A stretch of DNA of 64,000 nt, taken from assembly GCA_003574685.1 (NCBI GenBank), contig QOCQ01000007.1, positions 1-64,000 of the forward strand. Reading direction: 5' to 3'. The position numbers and the translations under genes were made by a program. Source of the stretch: Rhodospirillaceae bacterium SYSU D60007 (GTDB lineage Bacteria > Pseudomonadota > Alphaproteobacteria > Reyranellales > Reyranellaceae). This document shows, piece by piece, positions 36,397 to 46,127 of the stretch (the stretch's first letter is position 1; each line of letters opens with the position of its first letter). The notes under the pieces were generated by a model. It saw nothing but the letters and a program-made list of their open reading frames with translations, had not been told where the DNA came from and made no database searches.

Positions 36397-39300
36397 ATGA
36401 ACAAGTCCACGCTTTCCTTGCTCATCGCCGTCGCCTTGCTGGCCGGCCTGGGCGGCTATTTCATTGGCCAGCAGGCCGACCCGTTTGATCCGGCGCGCGC
36501 CACAACCCCGGTGCCAGCTTCGAAACCGGCGCCGGCTCCGCCAGCTCCCAAGCCGGCCGATGCCGCACCCAAGCCGGCACCCGCGCCCGCCGCGACCGCA
36601 ACACCGCCGGCAGCGCCTGCGCCTGTGTCGTTTCGCTTCGCCCGCGTCACGCTGAGCGCCGATGCCGTCCCGGAAGCCTGCCTGCACTTCTCCGAGCTGC
36701 TGGATGACAGCGGCCAGGTGAAGTACGCCGACTATCTCGCCATTCAGCCGGAGGTCCGGCCCGCGATCGTCGTGCGCCAGGACCGCATCTGCCTGGGCGG
36801 CCTGCAATACGGCACGGACTACGAGGTCGAACTGAAGGCCGGGCTGCCGGCCAAGGGCGGCGCGAAACTCGCTGTCGCCGAGAAGGTCGACGTGACTCTC
36901 GGCGAACGGCCGCCAATGGTGGCCTTCGAGAGCAAGGGCCATATCCTGCCCCGCGACACCGGCACCGGCGTGCCGCTGACGACGGTCAACGTCTCCAAGG
37001 TCCACGTCCAGATCTATCGCATCAGCGAGCGCATGGTGTCGCAGGTCGGGCGCAGCGCCTCGATCTTTTATGCCGATGACGACGAAGCATTCGGCGAGAG
37101 CCGCCGCGAGCTGCAGTCCTATGCCATGGATGCGTTCCGCAAGAAGACCGGTGCGCTGCTGTGGTCGGGCACGATGGAGGTACGCAACGTCCAGAACAAG
37201 ACAGTGACCACCGCGATTCCCGTGCGCGAGGTGGTGAAGGACTGGAAGCCCGGCGCCTATGTGGTGGTCGCGTGGAATGCCGCCGACGGGGCGCTGGACG
37301 CGCTGCTCGATACGGATGCCGCGGACTTCGACTATGACAAGTACTATGAGCGCCGCTTTGCGACGCAATGGCTGGTCGACACCGATATCGGGCTGACGAC
37401 GTTCACCGGCACCGACGGGCTCACCGTGTTTGCGCGCTCGCTGCACACGGCGCAACCGCTGGCCGGGGTCGAGCTGACCGTGATCGCGCGCAACAACGAA
37501 GACATTGCGCGCCTGAGCACCGACGCCGAGGGCAAGGCGCACTTCCCTGCCGCCTTCCTGTCGGCCAAGGGTGCCGCCGAGCCGATCATGATCATGGCGC
37601 TGAGCGGTGGCAAATCGGACTTCAACCACATCGACATCAAGAAGGCTGCCTTCGATCTTTCCGACCGCGGCGTCGAGGGGCGCAGCTTTCCAGGACCGGT
37701 GGACGCCTTCCTCTACACCGAGCGCGGTGTCTTCCGCCCCGGCGAGACGGTGAATGTCGTGGCGCTGATTCGCGACCGCGCCGCCAACGCCATCGAGGGC
37801 GTGCCGGTCACGCTGGTGGCCAAGCGGCCGGACGGCGTCGAATACCGCCGTGCTGCCCTGCAGATGCAGGGCGCGGGCGGCCTGCACTGGTCGCTCGAGC
37901 TCACCCGCCTGGCGCGGCGCGGGAAGTGGACGGTCGAGGCCTATCTCGATCCAAAGGGCCCGCCGGCCGGCCGTGTCGAGTTCGCAGTCGAGGATTTCAT
38001 CCCGCAGAAGATCAAGGTCGAACTGACGGGCCCCACGGCGCCGCTCGGGCGTGATGCCGAGGTGGCGATCGGCATCAGCGCCGATTTCCTCTACGGCGCA
38101 CCCGCCGCTGGGCTGGAGGGGGAAGGCGAGATGACGGTCAGGATCGACCCGTCACCCTTCCCTGCCCTTGCCGGCTACGTGTTCGGCGATGCCGATGCCA
38201 AGTTCGGCCCCGAGATCGTGCGGCTCGACGTCCTGCCCATGGACGACAAGGGCAAAAGCGAGGCCACTGCGCAGTTGGACGCAAAGATCGATCATCTGGC
38301 GCCGCTGCTGGGCGAGACGCGCATCTCCGTGCTGGAGCCGGGCGGGCGCGCGACCTCGGCAACGCTTTCGGTGCCGATACGCACGCGCAAGGGCTATGTC
38401 GGCGTGCGCCCGGCGCTGGGCGACAGGCAACTGCCGCCCTGGTACGGCAAGAAGGACTTCTCCTTCTTCGTGCCGGAAGGACACGAAGCGGCCTTCGAAG
38501 TCGCCAGCGTCGACTCCGACGGCAAGCGCACGGCGCGCTCCGGGCTTTCCTGGCGGGTCGAGCGCCTGCACCGCACCTATCAGTGGTTCCAGGACTCCGA
38601 CGGCCGCTGGCGCTGGCAGCACAACGACCGCGCCGCCATCGTGGCCGAAGGCACTCTCGATACGGCAGCGGATCGCCCCGCCAGCATCCGGCGCATGTTC
38701 GAATGGGGCCGCCACCGCCTGGTCGTGGTCGATGCGGAGAACGACACGCGCACGGTGGTGAAGTTCTACGTCGGTTGGGGTTCGTCTTCCGACGAGCGCG
38801 ATACGCCCGACACCGCCGGCGTCGTGGCCGACAAGAAAGCCTATGCGCCGGGCGAGACGGCCAAGCTGCGTATCGAGGCGCCCTTTGACGGCGAGGCGCT
38901 GGTCGTGCTGGCCAGCGACCGGATCTTCGAGACCCGCAGCGTCAAGCTCGCCAAGGGCGGCACGACGGTCGAGATCCCGGTCTCCGGCGACTGGGGTGCC
39001 GGTGCCTATGCGCTGGTGACGGCCTGGCAGCCGCTGCAGCAGCGGGGCGACCGCACACCGGTGCGTACCGTAGGACTGGCATGGCTTGCCATAGATCCGG
39101 GGCCGCGCACCCTGCAGGTGCAGCTCGCGACGCCGGAACGCATCGCGCCGCGGCGGCCGATTGCGATCCCGGTAAGGGTCGCCAACGCCGGCGACAGCGA
39201 GGTCTACGTCACGCTGGCTGCCGTCGATGAGGGCATCCTGCAACTCACGCGGCACAAGACGCCGGCGCCCGTGGACTACTATTTCGGCAAGCGCCTGCTG

Positions 39301-41427
39301 GGCGTCGCCATGCGCGACGACTACGGCAAGCTGCTGGACTCCCGCGCCGACTTCATGGGGCAGCTTCGCAGCGGCGGCGATGGCGGCGGCGGTGCGGGGC
39401 TGGATGCCGTGCCGATCAAGATCGCCTCGCTGTTCTCCGGCCTGGTGAAGCTCGACGCCAATGGCGAGGCGCGGATCGCGCTCGATATCCCCGACTTCAT
39501 CGGCCAGGTGCGGCTGATGGTGGTGGCGTTTGACAAGACGCGGGTCGGCTCGGCCGAGAAGCAGGTGTTCGTACGCGATGCCGTCACCAGCGACCTCGTG
39601 CTGCCGCGCTTCCTGGCGCCCGGCGACGACAGCCGCGCTACGATCTCGCTGCACAATGTCGAGGGCAAGCCCGGTGACTACACGGTACGCATCACCGCCA
39701 CCGGTCCCATCAACGTGAAGGACGGCGAACGGAAGGTGTCGTTGCCGGCCAACAAGCGCGAGCAGTTCAGCGTGCCGATATCGGCTCTGGAAACGGGTGT
39801 CGGTACGGTGAAGCTGCTGCTGGAAGGCCCGGGGAGTTTCAGGGTTGCGCGCGACTGGCAGATCCAGGTGCGTCCGACCCAGGCGCCGGTGACGAAGCAG
39901 TTCGCGGTATCGCTGGCGCCGGGCAAGGAGCTGACTGTGGACCGCGACGCGGCGGCCGACTTCCTGCCCGGCACCGCCAACGTTGCCGTGGCCGTCTCGG
40001 CGCTGCGCGGCTTCGACGTTGCCTCTCTCCTGCGGTCGCTCGACCGCTATCCCTATGGCTGCCTGGAGCAGACCACCAGCCGCGCGCTGCCGCTGCTCTA
40101 CTTCAATGATGTTGCGCTGCTGGGTACAGGCGCTGTCCGTCAGGATCTCACCATCGCGCGGCGCGTGCAGGACGCCGTCTTCAGCGTGCTCGACCGGCAG
40201 GCACCCGACGGCGGATTCGGCATGTGGCATTCGCAGGGATCCGGCGCGGACCCGTGGCTTCAGGTCTACGCGCTCGACTTCCTGATGCGGGCCCGCGAGA
40301 AAGGCTTCGTTGTGCCCGAGACGCCCTATCGGCGCGGCCTGATGTGGCTGCAACGCACGGCCGAGAAGATGACGCCCAATGCCCAGGCCTATGCCTGGTA
40401 TCTGCTGGCGCGTGCCGGCCTCGCCGATGCCGGCCAGGTGCGGTACTTCCAGGATACCGAGGGCAGCAAGATCGCGGGCGCCCTGGGACGCGGCCATCTC
40501 GCCGCCGCCCTGACGCTGGTCGGCGAGCGCGGCCGCTCGCAGGGCCAGTTCCAGCTTGCGATGGCAAGCGTGGGACAGAAGGCGCCCGGCGACTATTACG
40601 GTTCGCCGCTGCGCGACATTGCCGGCCTGATCTCGGTCGTGCCCGATACCGGGCAACGGCCGGCGCTGGCGCGGCTCACGGCGTTGCTGCTGGAGCAGAA
40701 GCGGCTGGAAGACCGCTGGACCACCACGCAGGAAAAGGCCTGGTTGCTGATGGCCGCGTATGCCGCGCTCCAAGGCAGCGGCGGCAAGCTCGATCTGGTG
40801 GTGAACGGCGAGGCCACGAAGCCGCCGCACGATCCGGCCGTCTTCGATGTTGACGTCAAGGCCGGCAACAAGGTCACCGTACGCAACGCCGCTGCCGGCG
40901 AGGTGTGGGCCACCGTCTCGGTACGCGGCGTGCCGGCCCAGCCGCTGCCGGCGGAGCAGACGGGCCTTCAGCTCCGGCGGCAAGTGCTGACACTCGACGG
41001 CACGCCGGCCGACCTGTCGAAAGTGCGGCAGAACGACCGGCTGATCGTGCTGATCTCGGTCGGCAACGTGAACCAGATCTACCGCGAGATCGCGCTGCTG
41101 GATCTGTTGCCGGCAGGGCTGGAGATCGAGGGCGTACTGCCGGAAGACAACGGCTACGGCTTCCTGCCGCCGCTCTCGAGGGTATCGACCGCGGAAGCGC
41201 GCGACGACCGCTTCTTCGCGGCTTTCACTCTGGGCCGACGTCTCAACGCCGATGCCTTCCGCCACTGGTACCATGCGGAGGATCGTTCGAACGTGCAGCT
41301 CGCCTACATCGTGCGGGCGGTCACGCCGGGGACTTACACGCTGCCGGCCGTCCAGGCGGAGGACATGTACGACCCGCAGACCGTGGCCCGCGGCACACCA
41401 GGCAAGCTCACCATCCTGCCGCGGTAA
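36397..41427 (+). CDS. Bacterial alpha-2-macroglobulin family protein (YfhM/MagD-like)
   Basis: A 1676-residue periplasmic protease trap. Residues 6-25 form a membrane anchor without a lipobox cysteine, followed by an Ala/Pro-rich linker to about residue 70. Macroglobulin domains follow, including DAFLYTERGVFRPGETV. The thioester motif is intact: Cys1222 in YGCLEQTTSRAL. The family traps attacking proteases and holds them by the thioester. The start is ATG 36397 because GAGG lies 7 bases before it; the ATG at 36391 is too close. pbpC follows after 6 bases, the classic pairing in which PBP1C repairs peptidoglycan while the macroglobulin neutralises the protease. Confidence 0.94.
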   Translation: MNKSTLSLLIAVALLAGLGGYFIGQQADPFDPARATTPVPASKPAPAPPAPKPADAAPKPAPAPAATATPPAAPAPVSFRFARVTLSADAVPEACLHFSELLDDSGQVKYADYLAIQPEVRPAIVVRQDRICLGGLQYGTDYEVELKAGLPAKGGAKLAVAEKVDVTLGERPPMVAFESKGHILPRDTGTGVPLTTVNVSKVHVQIYRISERMVSQVGRSASIFYADDDEAFGESRRELQSYAMDAFRKKTGALLWSGTMEVRNVQNKTVTTAIPVREVVKDWKPGAYVVVAWNAADGALDALLDTDAADFDYDKYYERRFATQWLVDTDIGLTTFTGTDGLTVFARSLHTAQPLAGVELTVIARNNEDIARLSTDAEGKAHFPAAFLSAKGAAEPIMIMALSGGKSDFNHIDIKKAAFDLSDRGVEGRSFPGPVDAFLYTERGVFRPGETVNVVALIRDRAANAIEGVPVTLVAKRPDGVEYRRAALQMQGAGGLHWSLELTRLARRGKWTVEAYLDPKGPPAGRVEFAVEDFIPQKIKVELTGPTAPLGRDAEVAIGISADFLYGAPAAGLEGEGEMTVRIDPSPFPALAGYVFGDADAKFGPEIVRLDVLPMDDKGKSEATAQLDAKIDHLAPLLGETRISVLEPGGRATSATLSVPIRTRKGYVGVRPALGDRQLPPWYGKKDFSFFVPEGHEAAFEVASVDSDGKRTARSGLSWRVERLHRTYQWFQDSDGRWRWQHNDRAAIVAEGTLDTAADRPASIRRMFEWGRHRLVVVDAENDTRTVVKFYVGWGSSSDERDTPDTAGVVADKKAYAPGETAKLRIEAPFDGEALVVLASDRIFETRSVKLAKGGTTVEIPVSGDWGAGAYALVTAWQPLQQRGDRTPVRTVGLAWLAIDPGPRTLQVQLATPERIAPRRPIAIPVRVANAGDSEVYVTLAAVDEGILQLTRHKTPAPVDYYFGKRLLGVAMRDDYGKLLDSRADFMGQLRSGGDGGGGAGLDAVPIKIASLFSGLVKLDANGEARIALDIPDFIGQVRLMVVAFDKTRVGSAEKQVFVRDAVTSDLVLPRFLAPGDDSRATISLHNVEGKPGDYTVRITATGPINVKDGERKVSLPANKREQFSVPISALETGVGTVKLLLEGPGSFRVARDWQIQVRPTQAPVTKQFAVSLAPGKELTVDRDAAADFLPGTANVAVAVSALRGFDVASLLRSLDRYPYGCLEQTTSRALPLLYFNDVALLGTGAVRQDLTIARRVQDAVFSVLDRQAPDGGFGMWHSQGSGADPWLQVYALDFLMRAREKGFVVPETPYRRGLMWLQRTAEKMTPNAQAYAWYLLARAGLADAGQVRYFQDTEGSKIAGALGRGHLAAALTLVGERGRSQGQFQLAMASVGQKAPGDYYGSPLRDIAGLISVVPDTGQRPALARLTALLLEQKRLEDRWTTTQEKAWLLMAAYAALQGSGGKLDLVVNGEATKPPHDPAVFDVDVKAGNKVTVRNAAAGEVWATVSVRGVPAQPLPAEQTGLQLRRQVLTLDGTPADLSKVRQNDRLIVLISVGNVNQIYREIALLDLLPAGLEIEGVLPEDNGYGFLPPLSRVSTAEARDDRFFAAFTLGRRLNADAFRHWYHAEDRSNVQLAYIVRAVTPGTYTLPAVQAEDMYDPQTVARGTPGKLTILPR

Positions 41428-41433
41428 GAGGCA

Positions 41434-43557
41434 GTGACCGTGCGCTTCCTCCGCCTCGTCGCGGTCCTGTCGGTAGCGCTGGCCGGCACATTGCTGGCGC
41501 TCGACCGCGCCTTTCCGCCGGACCTGTCGCGCTACCAGCAGCGGTCGATCGAAGTGGTGGATGCCGACGGCCGGTTGTTGCGTGCCTTCATCACGGCAGA
41601 CGGCCGCTGGCGGCTGAAGACCACGCCGCAAGACGTCGATCCTGTCTACCTGGAGCTGCTGAAGGCCTACGAGGACCAGCGGTTCGACTCGCATCCCGGC
41701 GTCGATCCGCTCGCCGTGATGCGAGCCGCCGTGCAGTACGCTACGCGCGGCCGCATCGTCTCGGGCGCCTCGACCTTGTCGATGCAGGCCGCGCGGCTGC
41801 TCGGGCCCCAACCGCGCAATCTGGCGGGAAAGATCGTCCAGGCCGCCCGTGCCCTGCAGCTCGAATGGCGCTTTTCGAAGAACGAGATCCTCTCGATCTA
41901 TCTCACGCTGGCGCCGTTCGGCGGCAACATCGAAGGCGTGCGGGCGGCCTCGCTGGCCTGGTTCGGCAAGGAGCCGGGACGGCTCACGCCCGCCGAAGCG
42001 GCGCTGCTGGTGGCCCTGCCGCAATCGCCGGAAAGGCGCCGGCCCGATCGCTATCCTGACCGGGCCCATGCCGCCCGCGACATGGTCCTCCAGCGCGTGT
42101 ATGAGCGCGGCGCTATTGACGCGCAGACCCTGGCCGAGGCGCTGGCGGAACCGGCGCCCGTCCAGCGGCTGGCACTGCCCCGCGTCGCGCCGCATCTGGC
42201 GCAGATGCTGGTAAGCCCCGCCCCGGCTGGGCAAGTCATCCGCACCACCATCCGCACCGAGATCCAGGTGGCGGCGGTGCGCCTGGCCGCCGAAGAGCGC
42301 GGCAGGCTGGCGGGCGGCGGCGACATCGCCATCCTGGTGGTGGACAACCGCAAGGGTGCCGTCGTCGCGTGGCATGGGGGCGATGCCTATGTCGATCTGA
42401 TTCGCGCGAGGCGCTCGCCCGGCTCGGCGCTCAAGCCGTTCATCTACGGCATCGCTTTTGATGACCGGATCGCGCATCCCGAAACGTTCGTGGAGGATGT
42501 CTCGCGCCGTTTCGGTGACTGGATGCCGCGCAACTTCGATGGCGAGCACCAGGGCACGCTCACCGTCCGCCACGCGCTACAGCAGTCGCTCAACGTGCCG
42601 GCGGTGGCGGCATTAGAGCGGATCGGCGCCGGACGTTTCCTTTCCCTGCTGCGCCAGTCGGGCGTCGAGCCGGCGTTGCCACGGGGCAGTGACGCATCGC
42701 TGGCGCTCGCCCTGGGCGGACTCGGGATCTCGCCGTTCGATCTCGCGACACTGTACGCGGGGCTGGCGCGTGACGGCCGTGTGCGCCCGTTGCGCCTCAA
42801 GGCAGACCAGAAGTCCGTGGAAGGATTTCGACTGATGGGGCCGGGTGCCGCCTGGCATGTGCGCGACATCCTCGCCAATGCGCCACTGCCGGATGGCTGG
42901 ACGCGGCCGATGCGGCCGGTGGACGGCCGGCGCGCCGGCGAGCGCGTGATCGCCTTCAAGACCGGCACATCCTATGGCTTCCGTGATGCCTGGGCCGCAG
43001 GCATGTCGGGCGCCTACACGGTTGTGGTGTGGACCGGCCGTGCCGACGGCACGCCGCTGCCTGGGCGCTATGGCCGCCAGACGGCCCTGCCCATTCTGCT
43101 CAAGCTCTTCCAGCGCCTGCCCGACGAGGAAGCAACCCGGGCGCCACCGCCACCCGACGCCCTGATCGCCGCCGGCAACAGCGAGCTGCCGCCGGCCATG
43201 CGCGTGCTGCTGCCCAATGCCGCGCGCCTGCATGCAGCCACCGCGCGGCTTGCATCTACGGATGGGTCGCGCCGCACGGTGCTGGCACCGCCCCGGCCGC
43301 CGCGCATTCTCTATCCGGTGGCAAACAGCACGCTGGAGGTGTCAGCGACGACTGGTGAACGCACCGTCTCCCTCAAGGCTGAAGGCGGCACCGGCGTCCT
43401 GCGCTGGCTGGTCAACGGCAAGCCGCTGCCGGCTGACCGCTTCCGCGCCGACCCGCTGTGGCGTCCCGAGGCTGCAGGGCCCGCCCGCCTGACCGTCATC
43501 GACTCCACTGGCCACAGCACATCAATCGAAGTGCGCATCACCCTCGCCGGCCGGTAG
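41434..43557 (+). CDS. pbpC: Penicillin-binding protein 1C
   Basis: A 707-residue bifunctional class A PBP. After a signal anchor (residues 5-23) comes the GT51 transglycosylase domain with the catalytic-Glu motif EDQRFDSHPG and GASTLSMQAARLL. The transpeptidase domain has S-x-x-K in PGSALKPF, SxN in QSLNVPA and KTGTS. The C-terminus is the PBP1C-specific BiPBP-like domain (YPVANSTLEVSATTGERTVSL). The start is GTG 41434 with AGAGG upstream. It is coupled to the alpha-2-macroglobulin gene. Confidence 0.95.
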   Translation: MTVRFLRLVAVLSVALAGTLLALDRAFPPDLSRYQQRSIEVVDADGRLLRAFITADGRWRLKTTPQDVDPVYLELLKAYEDQRFDSHPGVDPLAVMRAAVQYATRGRIVSGASTLSMQAARLLGPQPRNLAGKIVQAARALQLEWRFSKNEILSIYLTLAPFGGNIEGVRAASLAWFGKEPGRLTPAEAALLVALPQSPERRRPDRYPDRAHAARDMVLQRVYERGAIDAQTLAEALAEPAPVQRLALPRVAPHLAQMLVSPAPAGQVIRTTIRTEIQVAAVRLAAEERGRLAGGGDIAILVVDNRKGAVVAWHGGDAYVDLIRARRSPGSALKPFIYGIAFDDRIAHPETFVEDVSRRFGDWMPRNFDGEHQGTLTVRHALQQSLNVPAVAALERIGAGRFLSLLRQSGVEPALPRGSDASLALALGGLGISPFDLATLYAGLARDGRVRPLRLKADQKSVEGFRLMGPGAAWHVRDILANAPLPDGWTRPMRPVDGRRAGERVIAFKTGTSYGFRDAWAAGMSGAYTVVVWTGRADGTPLPGRYGRQTALPILLKLFQRLPDEEATRAPPPPDALIAAGNSELPPAMRVLLPNAARLHAATARLASTDGSRRTVLAPPRPPRILYPVANSTLEVSATTGERTVSLKAEGGTGVLRWLVNGKPLPADRFRADPLWRPEAAGPARLTVIDSTGHSTSIEVRITLAGR

Positions 43558-43567
43558 CATCTGGTCG

Positions 43568-43678
43568 CTTCATGGTGAGCCTGTCGAACCATGAAGCGTC
43601 CTGCACCGACGGTGCTGTGAAGCCTTCATGGTTCGACCCGGTGGATGCGAAGCATCCACCTGTGCTCACCATGAAGGC
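43568..43678. repeat. Intergenic palindrome family D (nested hairpins)
   Basis: A hairpin CTTCATGGTGAG...AACCATGAAG (43568-43596) and a second, longer unit (43623-43678) share the arms CTTCATGGTTCGAC and GCTCACCATGAAG. The second has an inner hairpin GGTGGATGC/GCATCCACC. It lies between the convergent pbpC and protease genes and could act as a bidirectional terminator, though no T-run follows. Confidence 0.85.
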
Positions 43679-43704
43679 TTCTTTCACCCTGTGTAGGTAG
43701 TCGC

Positions 43705-44634
43705 CTACCGCCGCCGCGGGCGGGTGTTGCCGCGCCAGGAGCAGAAGACGTGCGTGACGGTGCCGGCGGCACGCAGCGCATCGCCGCTCGCGCGCAATGA
43801 TCCCGCCGTGAACGGCGTCGGCGGCGCGCCGGCGCTTGCGGTCACGCCGCCACGGATCAGCAGGTCACGAATGCGCACGACGGGCGCTGTCGTGACACGT
43901 CCGCGACGGGATGACTCGAGGATGGTGACGCCGATGACCCGGCCGGCACTATCGAAGGCGGGGCCGCCACTGAGCCCGCCCAGCGATCCCTCGAACTCCG
44001 GCGACCGCTCAACTTCGACCCAGACATGGCCGGGCTCGGGCGGCATGCCGCGCTCAGGCCGTTCGATGCGCGCGCGTCCGATATAGCGCGTATGGACCTG
44101 CGCCGGTCGCGACTGCGGATAGCCGACATGGTAGGCATCGGCGCCCAGCCGCGGCGCGCTCTCCGGCGCCAGCGTGATGGTGGGGCCGGTCTCGACCGCC
44201 CGGATCAGCGCAAGGTCGGCCGTGGGATGGATGCGCACCGCCGTTGCCGCACGCCAGTCGCGTCCGCGCAGCACATAAACCGCCTTGCATTCATCGACAA
44301 CATGCGCCGCTGTCAGCCAGATGCCGGTGGCATCAAGCGCGAACGCCGTTCCCGCGCTGTCATTGGCGCGCGGACCATCGGAGTTGACGGTCAGCACGAA
44401 CACCTGCTCGCGCAGCGGCGGCTGGGCGGGATCGCGCGCATCGGCCGGCGGCGGCTCCGGCGCGGGCATGGGCGATGGCGCGGGTGGCACCGGACGCGAC
44501 CAGTCCGGCGGCAGCGGCCGGATGACGTCGGGCGGCAGCGGCCGGCGCCCCTGTTCCCGCATGTTCGCAGGCAGCACGGTATAGACCGCCGCCAGCACGC
44601 CGACGATCACCAGCCAGATGAAGAATGCCCGCAT
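43705..44634 (-). CDS. Membrane-anchored trypsin-like serine protease
   Basis: A 309-residue S1-type (DegP/HtrA-like fold) protease. Residues 4-21 are a membrane anchor, followed by a proline-rich linker (about 31-75). The protease domain has the full triad: His111 in TAAHVVDE, Asp140 in PTADLALIR and Ser222 in GGLSGGPAFD. No PDZ domain follows. It should act in the periplasm at the inner membrane. It starts 9 bases after the DUF350 gene ends on the same strand and faces pbpC across repeat D. Confidence 0.88.
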   Translation of the reverse strand: MRAFFIWLVIVGVLAAVYTVLPANMREQGRRPLPPDVIRPLPPDWSRPVPPAPSPMPAPEPPPADARDPAQPPLREQVFVLTVNSDGPRANDSAGTAFALDATGIWLTAAHVVDECKAVYVLRGRDWRAATAVRIHPTADLALIRAVETGPTITLAPESAPRLGADAYHVGYPQSRPAQVHTRYIGRARIERPERGMPPEPGHVWVEVERSPEFEGSLGGLSGGPAFDSAGRVIGVTILESSRRGRVTTAPVVRIRDLLIRGGVTASAGAPPTPFTAGSLRASGDALRAAGTVTHVFCSWRGNTRPRRR

Positions 44635-44643
44635 GGCCGGGCA

Positions 44644-45060
44644 CTAGCCGGAGATGGCCGCCGCGTTGATGGCGGCCACGCCCAGCTTGGTGGACGCCAG
44701 CGTTATGGCGGCGGCCATGTCGCCATTCTCGATGCGATTGGACAGGTCCTTGAAGATGAAGCTCATCACAAAGAAGGTCGCGAGCTGCACGACCAGCGCG
44801 ACGATCCCCCAGACCACGATATCGGGAACGTTCACGCTGCGCGCCAGGCACACCGCCAGCGGCAAGGCCAGCCCGACCACCGCCGAGCCGAAGGACGTGG
44901 CGGCGGCCACATTGCCCTCGCGCAACAGCCGGGTTTCGTGATGCGGCGTGAACCACATGTAGACCAGCACGCCCAGCAGCAGGATCGCGAGCGTCACGCC
45001 CATGTGCAGCAGGAACACGGGCAGCGCGCGAATCGCGCTGGCAAAGATCATCTCGAACAT
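44644..45060 (-). CDS. DUF350 family membrane protein
   Basis: A 138-residue protein with four hydrophobic segments: about 13-36, 54-74, 80-103 and 116-135. GNVAAATSFGSAVVGLALPLA and ENGDMAAAITLASTKLGVAAINAAAISG are the two internally similar blocks of DUF350 (PF03994), a membrane family of unknown role. The start ATG 45060 has a GGAGG about 11 bases upstream. The protease gene follows after 9 bases, so they form an operon. It is divergent from the DMT transporter gene. Confidence 0.85.
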   Translation of the reverse strand: MFEMIFASAIRALPVFLLHMGVTLAILLLGVLVYMWFTPHHETRLLREGNVAAATSFGSAVVGLALPLAVCLARSVNVPDIVVWGIVALVVQLATFFVMSFIFKDLSNRIENGDMAAAITLASTKLGVAAINAAAISG

Positions 45061-45096
45061 CGGGCTGATAACCTCCCCCAACCCTGAAAACGCTGT

Positions 45097-45113
45097 CGCA
45101 AGGCACCCTTGCG
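45097..45113. promoter_or_regulatory. Perfect 7-bp inverted repeat in a divergent gap
   Basis: CGCAAGG-CAC-CCTTGCG lies in the 156-base gap between the divergent DUF350 and DMT transporter genes. It could be an operator or a small hairpin; nothing in the sequence decides. Confidence 0.3.
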
Positions 45114-45216
45114 GGCGTGATGGCATGACTTTGCCGACCTGCCCCGATACAGTCCAGCACCGCTCGTGGCCCGCCGGGGCGGCAAGAAACAGGATACGGG
45201 GAGAGGGCGGCTCAGC

Positions 45217-46122
45217 GTGGAACTCTGGATTCCGATCACCGTCGCGGCCGCTCTCCTGCAGTGCACTCGCACGGCCTTGCAACAGAAGCTGAAGGCGCTG
45301 CTGAGCACGAACGGCGCCAACTTCGTGCGCTATTTCTATGGCGCGCCGGTATCCATCCTGATGCTGGTGCTGCTGATCACCGTCGGCGGCCGCGTCCTGC
45401 CGGAATGGGACTGGGTGTTCGTCGCCTGGGCGGCGCTGGGCGGCGTGGCGCAGATCATCGCCACGTCCCTGCTCATCTATTCCTTCGAGTTGCGCAACTT
45501 CGCGGTCGGCACTGCCTATTCCAAGACCGAAACCGTGCAGCTTGCCCTGGTCGCCGTGCTGGTGCTGGGCGAGCCGCTGGGTCTCCTCGCATGGATCGGC
45601 ATCATCGTCAGCCTGCTGGGCGTGGTGCTGCTGTCGGTGAAGGGCGATACCCGGACGCTGCGCGACATCGCGCTGGGCTGGACGCACAAGGCGGCGCTGG
45701 TGGGTATCGCGGCCGGCGGCATCTTCGGCATCGCCGCGGTGTCGATCCGCCAGGGCGCGCTGCACCTGCCCGGCGGCGATTTCATGATCCGCGCGATTTT
45801 CACGCTGGCCGTGATGAATACGCTGCAAACCCTGATCATGGGAGCGTGGCTGATGGCGCGTGAGCGGGACCAGATCGTGAAGGTCGCCGTGACATGGCGC
45901 TCCTCGGCGCTGGTCGGGCTGCTCAGCGTCTTCGGGTCGGCCTGCTGGGCGATGGGTTTCGCCTTGCAGAGCGCCGCCTACATTCGTGCGCTGGGACAGG
46001 TCGAGCTGGTCTTCACCTTCATCGCCAGCCGCTACATGCTGCACGAACGGCCGACCGTCGGCGAGCTCGTCAGCGCCGTGCTCGTGGTCGGCGGCGTGGT
46101 TCTGGTTCTTCTCGCACGGTAG
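45217..46122 (+). CDS. EamA/DMT superfamily transporter
   Basis: A 301-residue membrane protein with about ten hydrophobic helices arranged as two similar halves, typical of EamA (drug/metabolite) permeases. GTAYSKTETVQLALVAVLVLGEPL in the first half and ALGQVELVFTFIASRYMLHERPTVGEL in the second are the matching end-of-repeat blocks. The start GTG 45217 follows GAGAGGG; the longer frame has no membrane content before it. The CoA-transferase gene starts 5 bases later, so this is probably the substrate importer or exporter of that operon. Confidence 0.87.
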   Translation: MELWIPITVAAALLQCTRTALQQKLKALLSTNGANFVRYFYGAPVSILMLVLLITVGGRVLPEWDWVFVAWAALGGVAQIIATSLLIYSFELRNFAVGTAYSKTETVQLALVAVLVLGEPLGLLAWIGIIVSLLGVVLLSVKGDTRTLRDIALGWTHKAALVGIAAGGIFGIAAVSIRQGALHLPGGDFMIRAIFTLAVMNTLQTLIMGAWLMARERDQIVKVAVTWRSSALVGLLSVFGSACWAMGFALQSAAYIRALGQVELVFTFIASRYMLHERPTVGELVSAVLVVGGVVLVLLAR

Positions 46123-46127
46123 GGCTC

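Noticed and set aside
38152-42573. A 1473-codon open frame antisense to the macroglobulin and pbpC genes
   Set aside because: It mirrors two genes with clear family motifs; high G/C at third positions removes stops from one antisense frame. The translated sequence is Arg/His/Gln-rich without domains.
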